From assembly GCF_016907895.1 (NCBI RefSeq), contig NZ_JAFBCV010000011.1, forward strand, positions 87,381-151,380: a stretch of DNA of 64,000 nucleotides, in the 5' to 3' direction. The stretch's first letter is position 1. Every line of letters begins with the position of its first letter. Source of the stretch: Shouchella xiaoxiensis (GTDB lineage Bacteria; Bacillota; Bacilli; Bacillales; Bacillaceae_D). Made by a program: the position numbers and the translations under genes. Below are positions 1-8,907 of this stretch, one piece after another. The notes below the pieces were generated by a model, which worked only from the letters and a program-made list of their open reading frames with translations, made no database searches and was not told the DNA's origin.

Positions 1-1158
1 TAAATCCGGTTCTGTATAAATAGCTGTTTCAGCTGCTTGAACAACTGCATCAATGCTTGATTCGTACAAAACAAGCTCATTAAGCTCTTCTAAAGGAGCA
101 TTGACGCTCTCAACCATCTGCTCCTCATGAACACTCGCTTCGCTCGATCCAATCGATTCCAAAAATGGCTGTAGAGCAAGTAAATAAGCTGCTAACAAAA
201 AAACCGTCAAAAACAATGCTAATTGGGTAAAAAATAAGACCGCCTGAACTCCACGTTTGTCATCCTTTACTTTACGAGCTTTTTTTCCTTTTTTGCTCTT
301 CCTTAAAGGCGCTTGATCCGGATCGTAAGGTCGTTCTTCTTCCTCGGTTTCGATTGAATCTAACTGGACAGACCGCAGTTGCTTGAGCTCTTGTTTATGG
401 GCCTTTTTTTCAACTTTTGGTAATTTGTTAAACCATTTAATATATTCTTTATAACTAGTTATGACAGACTTTGTTTCGCCAAAATCGCGAACTTCTCCAT
501 TGTGGAGCCACAGGACACGATCTGACAGATTTTTTACCTCTCTAATATTATGGCTAATAAAGATAATTGTTTTTCCTTCAGCTTTAAATTCATTAATTTT
601 GTCCTTACACTTTTTATAAAATGTCTTATCGCCAACGGATAAAGCTTCATCAACAATCATAATATCAGGATTTGTATGGGCCGAAATGGCAAACCCTAGT
701 CTTGACTTCATTCCAGATGAATAATTTTTAACTGGCTGATTTATAAAATCACCAATATCAGCGAACTCTTCAATAGAAGGCATCAATTCAGTAATTTGTT
801 TTTTATTAAAACCATGCATTAAACACTTCTGTTCAATGTTTTCGTAACCATTTAAATTATTGCTTAGTCCAACATTAATTGCAATTAATGATGTCTCACC
901 ACGAATATCCATCTCTCCTTCAGTAGGAGGAATGACACTCGATAGGATGTTTGATATTGTTGATTTTCCCGAGCCATTAATTCCAACAATCCCGATTGTT
1001 TCGCCTTCAAAAATCTCAAGCGAGATATTTTTAAGTGCATAAAAATCGCGGTTCTGTTCTCTCATTTTCGGAAAGAACATCGCCTTTAGTTTCTCAACAT
1101 TGTTATGAAACAATGTATATTTTTTTGATACACCTTCTAATTTAATCTTAGGGTTCAT
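1..1158 (-). CDS. tagH: Teichoic acid export ATP-binding protein TagH (partial)
   Basis: This is the ATPase half of the ABC exporter that moves lipid-linked wall teichoic acid across the membrane. The frame is open from the ATG at 1158 to the left edge, so at least 386 codons are present and the C-terminus is missing. It shows Walker A (GINGSGKST), the ABC signature ([11 protein letters not shown]) and Walker B ([12 protein letters not shown]). The ATPase domain ends near residue 260. A very basic stretch ([11 protein letters not shown]) follows near residue 290, then one membrane segment at about residues 303-325 and an acidic, presumably extracellular tail. This C-terminal extension is typical of TagH in Bacillus and absent from most ABC ATPases. 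The gene lies 15 nt downstream of tagG, as in the usual tagGH operon. Confidence 0.93.
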   Translation of the reverse strand, partial: MNPKIKLEGVSKKYTLFHNNVEKLKAMFFPKMREQNRDFYALKNISLEIFEGETIGIVGINGSGKSTISNILSSVIPPTEGEMDIRGETSLIAINVGLSNNLNGYENIEQKCLMHGFNKKQITELMPSIEEFADIGDFINQPVKNYSSGMKSRLGFAISAHTNPDIMIVDEALSVGDKTFYKKCKDKINEFKAEGKTIIFISHNIREVKNLSDRVLWLHNGEVRDFGETKSVITSYKEYIKWFNKLPKVEKKAHKQELKQLRSVQLDSIETEEEERPYDPDQAPLRKSKKGKKARKVKDDKRGVQAVLFFTQLALFLTVFLLAAYLLALQPFLESIGSSEASVHEEQMVESVNAPLEELNELVLYESSIDAVVQAAETAIYTEPDL

Positions 1159-1173
1159 CAACAATTGCCCCTT

Positions 1174-1977
1174 TTATAAGTAATCCACAAAGCTATTTTT
1201 AAATTTATTAAACACATGCGCACCAACAAATCCAAGAATCAAAATACCTGACCAGAAATAAATCATATACGTTAAATCTTCAAAAAACCAAGTACCACCA
1301 ATAAAAGAATCCCGGAAACCATTAATAATGTAGTAAAACGGATTTAACTGTAAAATGGGTAATAAGCTTGCAGGCATTGCACTTGGAACCCAAATGATTG
1401 GACTGAGAAAGAACATCATTCGCATCGCCGCTTCTAAGAGCTGAAAATAATCGCGAACAACTGTCGCAAGTGTTGCACTTAATATTGTAAAAACGTACAA
1501 AAATGCATATAAACACAACATATAGTAAGGCAATTGAAGTAAATAAATACCTGAGAAAATTGAATAAATCGCTAAGACGATGCATAAAATCCCCAGCATA
1601 ACAAAGAAGCTAATTGAGTTTCCAGCTATAACAATTGATGGTAAAACACTAACTGGAAACTTCATCTTAGAAACCATTTTAATTTTTTTATATATGCTAT
1701 CAGACCCTTGCAGCACAGTTGGCAATATAAAAAACCAAGGCACTAGACCACAGATTAACCAGACGAAAAACGGAGTGTCTCCAACATCTTGTCCTTGACG
1801 TATACCGAGACCAAAAATAACAAAAAAGACCACTACCTGCATAAGCGGACTAAATACTTGCCATAATGCACCTAAATAATGAAGCAAGAATTTACTTCGT
1901 TGTTCAAACGCAGCCAGTCTTAAAATCAAATGTTTGTTATCATACTGCTCTTTTAGCAGGTGTAAAACGGCTTTCAT
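1174..1977 (-). CDS. tagG: Teichoic acid export permease TagG (ABC-2 type)
   Basis: Membrane half of the TagGH wall teichoic acid exporter, 267 aa, about six membrane segments in the ABC-2 permease arrangement. The N-terminal amphipathic part (KEQYDNKHLILRLAAFEQRS) and the hydrophobic core are characteristic of polysaccharide and teichoic acid ABC-2 permeases. The ATG is preceded by AAGGAG at 8 nt. It stands first in the pair and its partner ATPase follows directly, which supports the teichoic acid assignment over a capsule or O-antigen exporter. The length is close to that of the Bacillus family members. Confidence 0.92.
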   Translation of the reverse strand: MKAVLHLLKEQYDNKHLILRLAAFEQRSKFLLHYLGALWQVFSPLMQVVVFFVIFGLGIRQGQDVGDTPFFVWLICGLVPWFFILPTVLQGSDSIYKKIKMVSKMKFPVSVLPSIVIAGNSISFFVMLGILCIVLAIYSIFSGIYLLQLPYYMLCLYAFLYVFTILSATLATVVRDYFQLLEAAMRMMFFLSPIIWVPSAMPASLLPILQLNPFYYIINGFRDSFIGGTWFFEDLTYMIYFWSGILILGFVGAHVFNKFKNSFVDYL

Positions 1978-2123
1978 AGCTTGTACTCCTTGATTTCTTT
2001 AGTGAATTTCCAAAACACTGTAAGCAAACATGCAAATTGCACTTACTCATCATATCACTTACTACATCGTTTCGCCATTTTCACTTTAAATATTATAAGT
2101 GTCAATATTATTACGATTACATT

Positions 2124-2156
2124 AAAAAGCATCTGGTCAGCTAGATGCCAGATGCT
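2124..2156 (-). terminator. Intrinsic terminator of the GNAT gene
   Basis: A 9-bp perfect stem (AGCATCTGG at 2129-2137 against CCAGATGCT at 2148-2156) is followed, on the minus strand, by a run of five T. The stem includes the last codons of the acetyltransferase gene. Confidence 0.75.
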
Positions 2157-2956
2157 ACATATTCTTTATCGAATTGATACATTACCCATCGATCAATATC
2201 CTCAAAGCCAATCCGCTTGTAAATAATCCCAGCCTCTGGGTTATCATAAAATAAACAAGCCTCTTTTCCTTCAGAAAACAATTTGCTACATAATTGATAA
2301 ACGCAAGCAGTGGCGTACCCTTTTCGTTTATGTGTTTGCAATGTTGCTACTCCGACAATCATTGCTGATGCAGAATTTTCGGCAGTCGTTGATGCACTCG
2401 CAACAATACGCCCATCTTGTTTTATTACAGTGGCACGGGAAAATCCATTCGCCAAGTCCTCTTGTTTCTTTTTAATCGTTGTTGGGATTGAATTAGCAAA
2501 TTCGGGAATCTCTTTAAGAAAACAAAGCAACCCTTCGGCGTCAGCTACAGACGCTAGTTCAATTGAAGATGTATCAACCCGTTGATTGTTTTCTAGTTGA
2601 CTACACTTCGCATAATACAATTGACGTTTTGATTTAGCTGTTTTTAAGTGTGGTTCGATCGCTTCTGTCACTTCTTTTAAACCCGACATTGCCTCAAAAT
2701 GATCATCTTTACCCATAATAGAAGCAAACCCTTTAGCATCAAATGGGCCTTTTGCAAAAGGAATATAATTGGAGTAATATTTAAGTAAAATAGCAATTAA
2801 CTGATTATCCTGATTAAATTCACCCCAAATCTTTTGAAAATCCTGATCAAAGCCAAATGCTTCAATATCCCCAATAATGAATAAATTCTCCGCAGCTTTT
2901 TGTTTTAAAAATTGCAAGCAAGACTCTTTGTCGTCGCTCGTTAAAATACGTATCAT
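2141..2956 (-). CDS. GNAT family N-acetyltransferase
   Basis: Probable acetyl-CoA-dependent N-acetyltransferase of about 271 aa; the substrate cannot be read from the sequence. The C-terminal half carries the GNAT core: a beta-strand region (ASASTTAENSASAMIVGVAT), then an acetyl-CoA-binding turn and helix in the THKRKGYATACVYQLCSKL segment, and a final FYDNPEAGIIYKRIGF motif. The N-terminal half (LTSDDKESCLQFLKQKAAENLFIIGDIE opening, split here as LTSDDKESCLQ) resembles the two-lobed GNAT proteins. I prefer the ATG at 2956 over a GTG at 2965, because AGGAG lies 8 nt before the ATG but overlaps the GTG. It is a single gene with its own terminator. Confidence 0.82.
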   Translation of the reverse strand: MIRILTSDDKESCLQFLKQKAAENLFIIGDIEAFGFDQDFQKIWGEFNQDNQLIAILLKYYSNYIPFAKGPFDAKGFASIMGKDDHFEAMSGLKEVTEAIEPHLKTAKSKRQLYYAKCSQLENNQRVDTSSIELASVADAEGLLCFLKEIPEFANSIPTTIKKKQEDLANGFSRATVIKQDGRIVASASTTAENSASAMIVGVATLQTHKRKGYATACVYQLCSKLFSEGKEACLFYDNPEAGIIYKRIGFEDIDRWVMYQFDKEYVASGI

Positions 2957-3081
2957 AGGCGTCACTCCTCTTGAGGTTTCTCCTATTCTACTTCATTATC
3001 TTGTCTAAGGCTAGAAGCGTTTGTTCATTTTTTTCTAAAGGAATTAAACAATATACAGAACAAAACGAGAGGGGAAAAACA

Positions 3082-3711
3082 GTGTCTGATTTTAAAAGGG
3101 AAGTTTGCTTGGAAAATATCACATTATTAGAAAAAGCGATTGCATCAGGAGCAGACCGCATTGAACTATGTAATCAATTGGAGGTTGGTGGGACAACCGT
3201 TAGCTACGGGATGGCTCAGTATGCAATCCATCGTTGTGCTGAAGTTTCGATCCCCGTTATGTTGCTCATTCGTCCTCGAGCCGGTGACTTTGTCTTTAAT
3301 GAGAGTGAAATAACGGTCATGCTCTCCGATATAAAGCAATTGAAAGAGCTAAAGCCTGCTGGTTTTGTGATTGGCTGTTTAACGCAGGAAAATGCAATTG
3401 ATTTAATGGCCATGGAAAGGTTAGTATCTGAAGCTCGTCCTCATGAAGTGACGTTCCACATGGCGTTTGACCAGGTTGCTGATCCATACGCTGCGATTGA
3501 CCAACTTTTTGAGTTAGGCGTTTCACGTATATTAATGCACGGAACAAATTCGGCAATTGAAGACAATTGCGCTCAGATTGCTTCCTACATAGCTTACGCA
3601 GCAAACCGATTGATTATCATGCCAGGTGGCGGCGTAACAACACAAAATGCCTTGCTACTACACGAAGCAACTGGAGCAAAGGAGCTTCATGGCACCAGAC
3701 TGTTATGGTGA
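3082..3711 (+). CDS. cutC: Copper homeostasis protein CutC
   Basis: CutC family TIM-barrel protein, 209 aa from the chosen start. The family opening (REVCLENITLLEKAIASGADRIELC) and the later segments IPVMLLIRPRAGDF, VIGCL and LIIMPGGGVT are diagnostic. CutC is associated with copper tolerance, but its biochemical role is unsettled; some members bind Cu(I). An open frame extends upstream to 2971, but GAGAGGGG at 3067-3074 sits 7 nt before a GTG at 3082, and the family consensus begins a few residues later, so that GTG is the likely start. The C-terminus ends at LLW, slightly short for the family. It converges on liaR with only 3 nt between stop codons, and I see no terminator there. Confidence 0.85.
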   Translation: MSDFKREVCLENITLLEKAIASGADRIELCNQLEVGGTTVSYGMAQYAIHRCAEVSIPVMLLIRPRAGDFVFNESEITVMLSDIKQLKELKPAGFVIGCLTQENAIDLMAMERLVSEARPHEVTFHMAFDQVADPYAAIDQLFELGVSRILMHGTNSAIEDNCAQIASYIAYAANRLIIMPGGGVTTQNALLLHEATGAKELHGTRLLW

Positions 3712-3714
3712 TCG

Positions 3715-4344
3715 TCACTTTTGAAACAATTGCTCATTAAAAGCATAGATAACTGCCTGAGTGCGGTCTTCCACGTTCAATTTCGACAAAATATGACTAA
3801 CATGCGTTTTAACTGTCTTAATCGTAATAAATAGCGTTTCAGCAATTTGCTGGTTCGTTTTCCCGTTAGACATCAATTTCAGTATCTCTAATTCTCGGTT
3901 CGTAAGTGCTTGATGTAGGGGCGTCTCCGCTGTAAAGGCGGAGATCATTTGCCCTTGCACTTTAGCATCAAGCACGGATTCACCATTGTTTGTTTTTCGA
4001 ATCGCATCTGCAATTTGCATTGCACTCGACGTTTTGAGAACATAGCTCAAAGCGCCAGCTTCTAGTGCTGGACGAAGCTTATCACTGTCAACAAAGCTTG
4101 TAACCACAACGATTTTCGCTTGAGGCCAACTCGCTTTTATTCTTCTCGTTGCTTCAATCCCATCCATTTCGTCCATGACCAAATCCATAACAATGACGTC
4201 TGGTTTCAAATTAAGTGCTTTCTCAACACCCTCTAATCCGTTTTTTGCTTCGTCTATTACATGGATATCTTCTTGCGTTGATAAAAAAGCAGAAACACCT
4301 AGACGGACTGTTTCATGATCATCAACAAGCAATACGTTAATCAT
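3715..4344 (-). CDS. liaR: Cell-envelope stress response regulator LiaR
   Basis: NarL/LuxR-type response regulator, 209 aa. The receiver domain (residues 1-120) has the acidic pair near the N-terminus (VDDHE), the phosphoacceptor Asp54 (VIVMDLVMDEMDG), the conserved Thr/Ser (VVTSF) and Lys (VLKTSS). The C-terminal LuxR-type helix-turn-helix starts at TNRELEILKLMSNG and includes KTVKTHVSHILSKL. In Bacillus, phosphorylated LiaR activates the lia operon in response to lipid II-binding antibiotics. It is the last gene of the operon and overlaps liaS by 8 bp. Confidence 0.92.
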   Translation of the reverse strand: MINVLLVDDHETVRLGVSAFLSTQEDIHVIDEAKNGLEGVEKALNLKPDVIVMDLVMDEMDGIEATRRIKASWPQAKIVVVTSFVDSDKLRPALEAGALSYVLKTSSAMQIADAIRKTNNGESVLDAKVQGQMISAFTAETPLHQALTNRELEILKLMSNGKTNQQIAETLFITIKTVKTHVSHILSKLNVEDRTQAVIYAFNEQLFQK

Positions 4345-5386
4345 TCAGCTCATCTCCTTCCACAATGGGCACCTTCACTTCAACACTTGTTCCTTGTCCT
4401 TTAACGCTGATAATCCGCATTGTCCCACCAATCTCTTCTGCTCTTTCCTCTATACCGTTTAGACCATAGCCACCCATAGACTCGGTTCGTTCAAACCCTG
4501 TACCGTCATCCGTTATTTTTAAAACAGTGAAGTGATCTAAATTCTCATAAAAGACGCTAATTTCATTGGCGTTTGCATGACGCAACGCGTTAGCAATTGC
4601 CTCTTGTGTAATTCGAAATAATTGATCCTCTACTCCTGGCGAAAGAGTTGTATCACTTAAGCGTACGGAAAAAGAAATTGGATGCTTTTCTGCGAGGCTT
4701 TGGACAAGTTGTTCAACTCCATCTTTAAAAGATTGATTTTCCAACTGGATTGGTCTTAGTTGCAAGAGCAGAGCCCTCATATCATTTTGGGCATCGTTAA
4801 CGACTTTCTCAATTTGTTCACAACGTTTCTGTAAACTTTCTACATTACTGTTTTTTTGGTTAACGGCAGCTGACAGTAACATTGATGCTGCGTATAGTTG
4901 CTGCGACACTGAATCATGAAGTTCTCTGGCAATTCGATGCCGTTCTTGGAAGACCAATTCATTCTTTAATTCGTTTTCTTTTTCCGTCCACTGGTCGATT
5001 ACCTTTTGAGATCGATCAGCTTGATTTCGAATACGTTGCTCCATTTCAGTTACGAGTATCGTGGCTTCCTTAAAGTCAATTGATAGTTCTTCAACTTCTT
5101 TTTTCCCTGAGCTAAGATGACCTTCACTTAGTTTTTGTACAGCGCTTCTGAATGTTTTAAGCCCTCTTTTCCAAGTGAGAACGACCGTCAAATAAATAAT
5201 CACAGCAATAAGGAAGAACCATGCAACAAACCAGACAAATAAAGGAATTGGATAATTACCAGGTTCGAAGGAGACTAAGTACGACCATTCAAGAATCTCT
5301 TCATTTACCAGATAGCCATAAAATAAAAGCAACGAAACACTAAGTAATAGAAAAACAATTACACCAATCCAACGCATCGTTTTCAT
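4337..5386 (-). CDS. liaS: Sensor histidine kinase LiaS
   Basis: Membrane sensor kinase, 349 aa. Two N-terminal membrane segments (about residues 6-25 and 48-72) frame a short extracellular loop of roughly 25 residues, the intramembrane-sensing layout typical of LiaS. A HAMP-like coiled region leads to the HisKA_3 motif RHRIARELHDSVSQQ, with His157 as the phosphoacceptor. The ATPase domain contains DDGTGF and GYGLNGIEERAEEIGG. It partners with LiaR and is held in check by LiaF in the Bacillus system. It overlaps liaF by the four bases ATGA and liaR by 8 bp, so the three are probably translationally coupled. Confidence 0.93.
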   Translation of the reverse strand: MKTMRWIGVIVFLLLSVSLLLFYGYLVNEEILEWSYLVSFEPGNYPIPLFVWFVAWFFLIAVIIYLTVVLTWKRGLKTFRSAVQKLSEGHLSSGKKEVEELSIDFKEATILVTEMEQRIRNQADRSQKVIDQWTEKENELKNELVFQERHRIARELHDSVSQQLYAASMLLSAAVNQKNSNVESLQKRCEQIEKVVNDAQNDMRALLLQLRPIQLENQSFKDGVEQLVQSLAEKHPISFSVRLSDTTLSPGVEDQLFRITQEAIANALRHANANEISVFYENLDHFTVLKITDDGTGFERTESMGGYGLNGIEERAEEIGGTMRIISVKGQGTSVEVKVPIVEGDELND

Positions 5387-6087
5387 CGATACATCACCTC
5401 AATATCTCCAGCAACAAGGGATGTATAGATTCTCAAACGGCGAGGAGAATCCGAAAATAAAGGATTTTCTACCGTTACATTTTGATTAAAACCTAGTTCG
5501 GCCTGATCAAAGATAGTGGATTGACCATAAAAAGATGAATGATCAATTTGCACCCCAACATCATATGGTACGGAAATTTCAACACGACCAATAAACCCGC
5601 GCACAATAACTACCGTATCCCCTTTAGGTAATACCGTATTTTCAAAATGAATTACAGTTGAACCAATTCCCGTTTGAATATTAATGTTGTCACTTGAGAA
5701 AATCTGATTGCCAGTACGTTGATCCCCTAAAATGATGTTGCGGAAAAAGGTTTTCTTCCTTGTTTGTATGCCTTCCTCTAAACGAATTTCCATCGTATGA
5801 GGATGACGTGCCTTCTCCCAGAAAACGTACATCGTGTAAAACAGCAAAGCAAACAATGTAAGAATGAAAAATCCAGATGACAATAAAGTCAGTATGAAAA
5901 TAACTAGACCACTGTAAAAAAAGAATTTCCCTTTTCTTTTTTTAATTTTTTTCAACCCATAGTAAATCATTAACGATGATCCTGCTAGAAAAATAAATGG
6001 ACCTACGCTAATCAGTAATTCCAAAAAAGTAGCAGCAAGTAAGGCAAAGAGGATATACGCCGCAATATCGGTTCGATTTCTTTTCAT
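5383..6087 (-). CDS. liaF: LiaF, inhibitor of the LiaRS system
   Basis: Membrane protein of 234 aa with four hydrophobic segments in the first 90 residues, and a C-terminal beta-rich domain (about residues 120-234; VIHFENTVLPKGDTVVI, RGFIGRVEISVPYDV) that matches the LiaF/DUF2154 family. In B. subtilis LiaF keeps LiaS in its inactive state until envelope stress occurs. AGGAGG lies 7 nt before the ATG. Position between liaH and liaS is canonical, except that no liaG is present before it. Confidence 0.9.
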   Translation of the reverse strand: MKRNRTDIAAYILFALLAATFLELLISVGPFIFLAGSSLMIYYGLKKIKKRKGKFFFYSGLVIFILTLLSSGFFILTLFALLFYTMYVFWEKARHPHTMEIRLEEGIQTRKKTFFRNIILGDQRTGNQIFSSDNINIQTGIGSTVIHFENTVLPKGDTVVIVRGFIGRVEISVPYDVGVQIDHSSFYGQSTIFDQAELGFNQNVTVENPLFSDSPRRLRIYTSLVAGDIEVMYR

Positions 6088-6159
6088 GTCTTTGCCTCCT
6101 TCACTGCTGGTTTATACGCCCTGTTGTATTTGCAATCCTTATTATACTATAGGCGCTCT

Positions 6160-6774
6160 TCAACCTGTACGTTCAGTTTGGTTTTGTTTTAACTTTTCAA
6201 TTTCAGCATCAAAATTTAACTGTAACGTTCTTTCTTCTTCCTTGTTCGGTTCAGTCTCTTCTTCATCAAGTCTGCCGTTTTCCTCCGAATAGTATGTCCA
6301 TTTGGCTGCATCTTTTTCCGCTTTTGTCTCTTCAGATCGCGCAAATTCCGTCAGGTGGATTCGTTTCAATTTTTTTTGGATAAAGAAAAGTTCTCGGCCA
6401 CGTTCCTCTAATTTTTTTACCCGTTCACGCTGTTCTTCATAGGATTCTTTGTATTCATTAGCAAGCTCTTCATAGCCAGTTATTTCTGCTTGTGCATGTT
6501 CAATTAAATCAGATGCATTCGCTTCCGTTGCCACTGCTAACTGGTCTCTTCTCTTCTTGCTCATCTCTTCTGCAGCTTTCCATTCATCCATAAAATAGTA
6601 TTCAAGCTTACGCTGCTTTTCTATGGTTTGCTTCCACTGCTTCATCTGCTTCTCCATCTTCTTGGAATCTGAATCGAATGTCGTTGATTCCGCTTGGACT
6701 GATTTACTACTCTTTTCTAAAACCGACTCAATATCAGCTGTAACCTGATCTTTGATTTGTTTAAAAATAGACAT
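6160..6774 (-). CDS. liaH: PspA/IM30-family protein LiaH
   Basis: Soluble, highly charged protein of 204 aa that is almost entirely coiled coil (about residues 30-165). The opening MSIFKQIKDQVTADIESVLE and the KQMKQWKQTIEKQRKLEYYF segment fit LiaH of the phage-shock-protein A family, which forms large oligomers and protects the membrane during envelope stress. It is 20 residues shorter than B. subtilis LiaH, and its acidic C-terminal tail (EEETEPNKEEER) is unusual for the family. GAGGG precedes the ATG at 6 to 7 nt. It follows liaI by 18 nt in the operon. Confidence 0.85.
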   Translation of the reverse strand: MSIFKQIKDQVTADIESVLEKSSKSVQAESTTFDSDSKKMEKQMKQWKQTIEKQRKLEYYFMDEWKAAEEMSKKRRDQLAVATEANASDLIEHAQAEITGYEELANEYKESYEEQRERVKKLEERGRELFFIQKKLKRIHLTEFARSEETKAEKDAAKWTYYSEENGRLDEEETEPNKEEERTLQLNFDAEIEKLKQNQTERTG

Positions 6775-6792
6775 TTCATTCCCTCATTTCAT

Positions 6793-7089
6793 TTAGTCTT
6801 CGTATGAATACAGCTTCGTTTCTTTCCATTTTTCGTATAGCTTAATGAGTAAATAAAGCGCAATCACTCCTATAATCCCAGGTAAACTGCTAATCCCCAC
6901 ACACACACCAATCACTAAGATCATCCACCATAAGACTTTCATAACGATGCTTTCACTTAAAGTTGCTTGACGCCACCCTAAATAAGCAAGCGCTGCCCCT
7001 ACCCCAAGTCCGATTACAGCACCTAGGGAAGATAAGAAAATAATTCCTAGCACGACAGCACCAATAATCATCCACGCCTTTGTCGACAT
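6793..7089 (-). CDS. liaI: LiaI-like membrane protein
   Basis: Small membrane protein of about 98 aa with a glycine-rich first membrane segment (WMIIGAVVLGIIFLSSLGAV) and two more hydrophobic stretches. The tail WKETKLYSYED is hydrophilic. In Bacillus LiaI is the membrane anchor for LiaH, and first position before liaH supports that role. AGGAGG lies 9 nt before the ATG at 7089 and only 3 nt before another in-frame ATG at 7095; I chose 7089. Sequence identity to B. subtilis LiaI is not obvious by eye, so the name rests partly on position. Confidence 0.75.
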   Translation of the reverse strand: MSTKAWMIIGAVVLGIIFLSSLGAVIGLGVGAALAYLGWRQATLSESIVMKVLWWMILVIGVCVGISSLPGIIGVIALYLLIKLYEKWKETKLYSYED

Positions 7090-7140
7090 TCTCATCCACC
7101 TCCTTCTTCATTTCATATACTTAGTTTACGTTTTTCCTTT

Positions 7141-7194
7141 TTAATCAGAAACGAGCTTGAGATTGAACTTAAACTAAGACCTGAGACTGATTAA
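7141..7194 (-). promoter_or_regulatory. Candidate LiaR operator upstream of liaI
   Basis: Two 9-base direct repeats, TGAGATTGA (7158-7166) and TGAGACTGA (7182-7190), lie 24 nt apart, enclosed by an 8-bp perfect inverted repeat, TTAATCAG (7141-7148) and CTGATTAA (7187-7194). The block sits about 50-105 nt upstream of the liaI start, where the LiaR-dependent promoter should be. Binding by LiaR is inference. Confidence 0.45.
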
Positions 7195-7366
7195 TACGTA
7201 AACCACCTCTTCTATAACGCACTTTTGAGGTGAAACGCGTCGTACTCATCATATATAAGCGAATGTTTCGGCTCTCTAACAAAATAATTTATAAGGTGTT
7301 ATACTTTATAAAAAGTCGTTTAGTACATATCACATATCATCTTCTGCGGAATGAGTTGAACCAACT

Positions 7367-8113
7367 ATGTTCTTTCTTGCCATTATCTTTATAGCTGTAT
7401 TTATTGGGGCCTTCATCCAAGGTGCTACCGGACTTGGATTAGGGCTTGTTATTACAGCGATTCTCCCATTTTTTCTCACAGTCAAAGAAACAACCTTACT
7501 TGTTCTTTCTTTACTTGTTATTTCTGGTTTAACAGTCACCTTTAAGCATTATAAGCATTTGAAATGGAAAGAAATAATAGGCTTTCTTATTATTGTGCTG
7601 ATCGGTCGCTTGATTGCTTTTTTCATTCTTGCTCAATACGGCGAAATGGACTTTTTAAAAACATGGCTCGGTGTTGCCCTTTTACTCATTGTCTTCTATC
7701 AAATGAGCTTAGCAAAAAGCCTTAAAAAAATTGGTGATTCCACTCAGAGCAAGAGAAGGGTATTACAAGTCGGACTCGGGTTAGCATCCGGTATTATCGG
7801 CGGTGTTTTTGGGCTTGGCGGACCCTTTCTAGTTATCTACTTCTTGCTTATTTATCCCACCCATAAATTCTCATATATTGTGAGTGTGCAGGCAGTCACA
7901 ACAGTTGCGAGTATCTTCTCTGTATCCATACATGCTGTGAATGGTGATTTTTATCCCTCTTTTCTTACATACTTTCTTGTTGGGATTGTCGCTGTATTAA
8001 TCGGTACCAATTTGGGTTTACGTATTTTTGAACGCGTAAACGTCAAGCTTGTAAAGCGATTTACATTTGCTTTAATTTGTATTTCTGCTATCAATATCAT
8101 CCTGTTCGCATAA
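7367..8113 (+). CDS. TauE/SafE family sulfite-exporter-like permease
   Basis: Membrane protein of 248 aa with about eight hydrophobic segments and the two half-family signatures: GAFIQGATGLGLGLVIT near the N-terminus and GLASGIIGGVFGLGGPFLVIY in the middle. TauE/SafE proteins export or import small sulfur-containing or organic anions; the substrate here is unknown. No good ribosome site precedes the ATG, so the start is uncertain. A second paralogue lies at 14834-15544 on the other strand. Confidence 0.85.
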   Translation: MFFLAIIFIAVFIGAFIQGATGLGLGLVITAILPFFLTVKETTLLVLSLLVISGLTVTFKHYKHLKWKEIIGFLIIVLIGRLIAFFILAQYGEMDFLKTWLGVALLLIVFYQMSLAKSLKKIGDSTQSKRRVLQVGLGLASGIIGGVFGLGGPFLVIYFLLIYPTHKFSYIVSVQAVTTVASIFSVSIHAVNGDFYPSFLTYFLVGIVAVLIGTNLGLRIFERVNVKLVKRFTFALICISAINIILFA

Positions 8114-8114
8114 A

Positions 8115-8144
8115 AAAAGCATCAACCCGTGGGTTGATGCTTTT
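8115..8144. terminator. Bidirectional intrinsic terminator
   Basis: Symmetrical hairpin AAAAGCATCAACC / GGTTGATGCTTTT between the converging permease and racemase genes. A-runs and T-runs on both sides let it act in both directions. Confidence 0.85.
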
Positions 8145-8880
8145 ATGACGTCATTTTTGACCGCTGTACTTCTTTTTTTACATTTTTCCCCCCGCGTTCA
8201 ATTGTCGTTTCAACTAAAACACGCTGGGCATCAATAACCGGGAAGCCGTGTAGTGGAGCGGTGTCTTCAATATAGGATAGTTCTGTACAGCCAAGAATGA
8301 CAACATCGCAACCATATGAAGACATTTGCGCTAATACATAGTTATATGCTTGGTAATCAATTGGATCGCCATTTTTCACTTGATCAAAAATAAGCGCATT
8401 GACCGTCTCCTGCATCCAGCTAGGAGGTGCATAGCTTGTTAACCCAACTCGCTCAAGCTCACTTTGATAGAGATGTGCTTGCACAGTTCCTTCTGTAGCC
8501 AGTATCCCTACTTGCTTTGCTTTTGGATTGTTTCGTTTAATGGCGCCAACCGTTTCACGGATCATGTGCACAATCGGAACGTTCGTTTGTGCTTGTAGCT
8601 CATCATAAAAATAGTGGGCTGTATTACAAGGAATTGCAATAAAAGAAGCACCAGCCTGCTCCAGCTGTTTGACATCATCCACTAGCATTGGCAATGGATT
8701 CTCAGCTTGATCCGGCTCAAGTATATATGCTGTACGATCAGGTATGGATGAATGGTGGAACAGCAAAATATTTAGGTGGTCTTGATCACACGAAGCATCG
8801 GTTTGATCAACAATGCCTTTCATAAAGCTAATCGTCGCTTTAGGACCTAACCCACCTATTACACCAACCGGATTATCCAA
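8143..8880 (-). CDS. Aspartate/glutamate racemase family protein
   Basis: PLP-independent amino acid racemase of 245 aa. The family opening GVIGGLGPKAT and both catalytic cysteines are present: Cys85 in PCNTAH and Cys198 in GCTEL. This family interconverts L- and D-aspartate or glutamate. TTG start with AAGGAGAG at 7 nt. It begins 27 nt downstream of an ATP-grasp ligase and is probably co-transcribed with it. Pairing with such a ligase recalls the Enterococcus faecium locus in which an aspartate racemase supplies D-Asp to a peptidoglycan D-aspartate ligase. Aspartate as substrate is inference; glutamate racemase (MurI type) is less likely because MurI has a different N-terminal motif. Confidence 0.85.
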   Translation of the reverse strand: MDNPVGVIGGLGPKATISFMKGIVDQTDASCDQDHLNILLFHHSSIPDRTAYILEPDQAENPLPMLVDDVKQLEQAGASFIAIPCNTAHYFYDELQAQTNVPIVHMIRETVGAIKRNNPKAKQVGILATEGTVQAHLYQSELERVGLTSYAPPSWMQETVNALIFDQVKNGDPIDYQAYNYVLAQMSSYGCDVVILGCTELSYIEDTAPLHGFPVIDAQRVLVETTIERGGKNVKKEVQRSKMTS

Positions 8881-8907
8881 AATGGATCTCTCCTTCCTGC
8901 AAGAACA

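Noticed and set aside
860..1042. Plus-strand ORF across the tagH region
   Set aside because: It is antisense to the tagH Walker A and signature region, and has no ribosome site.
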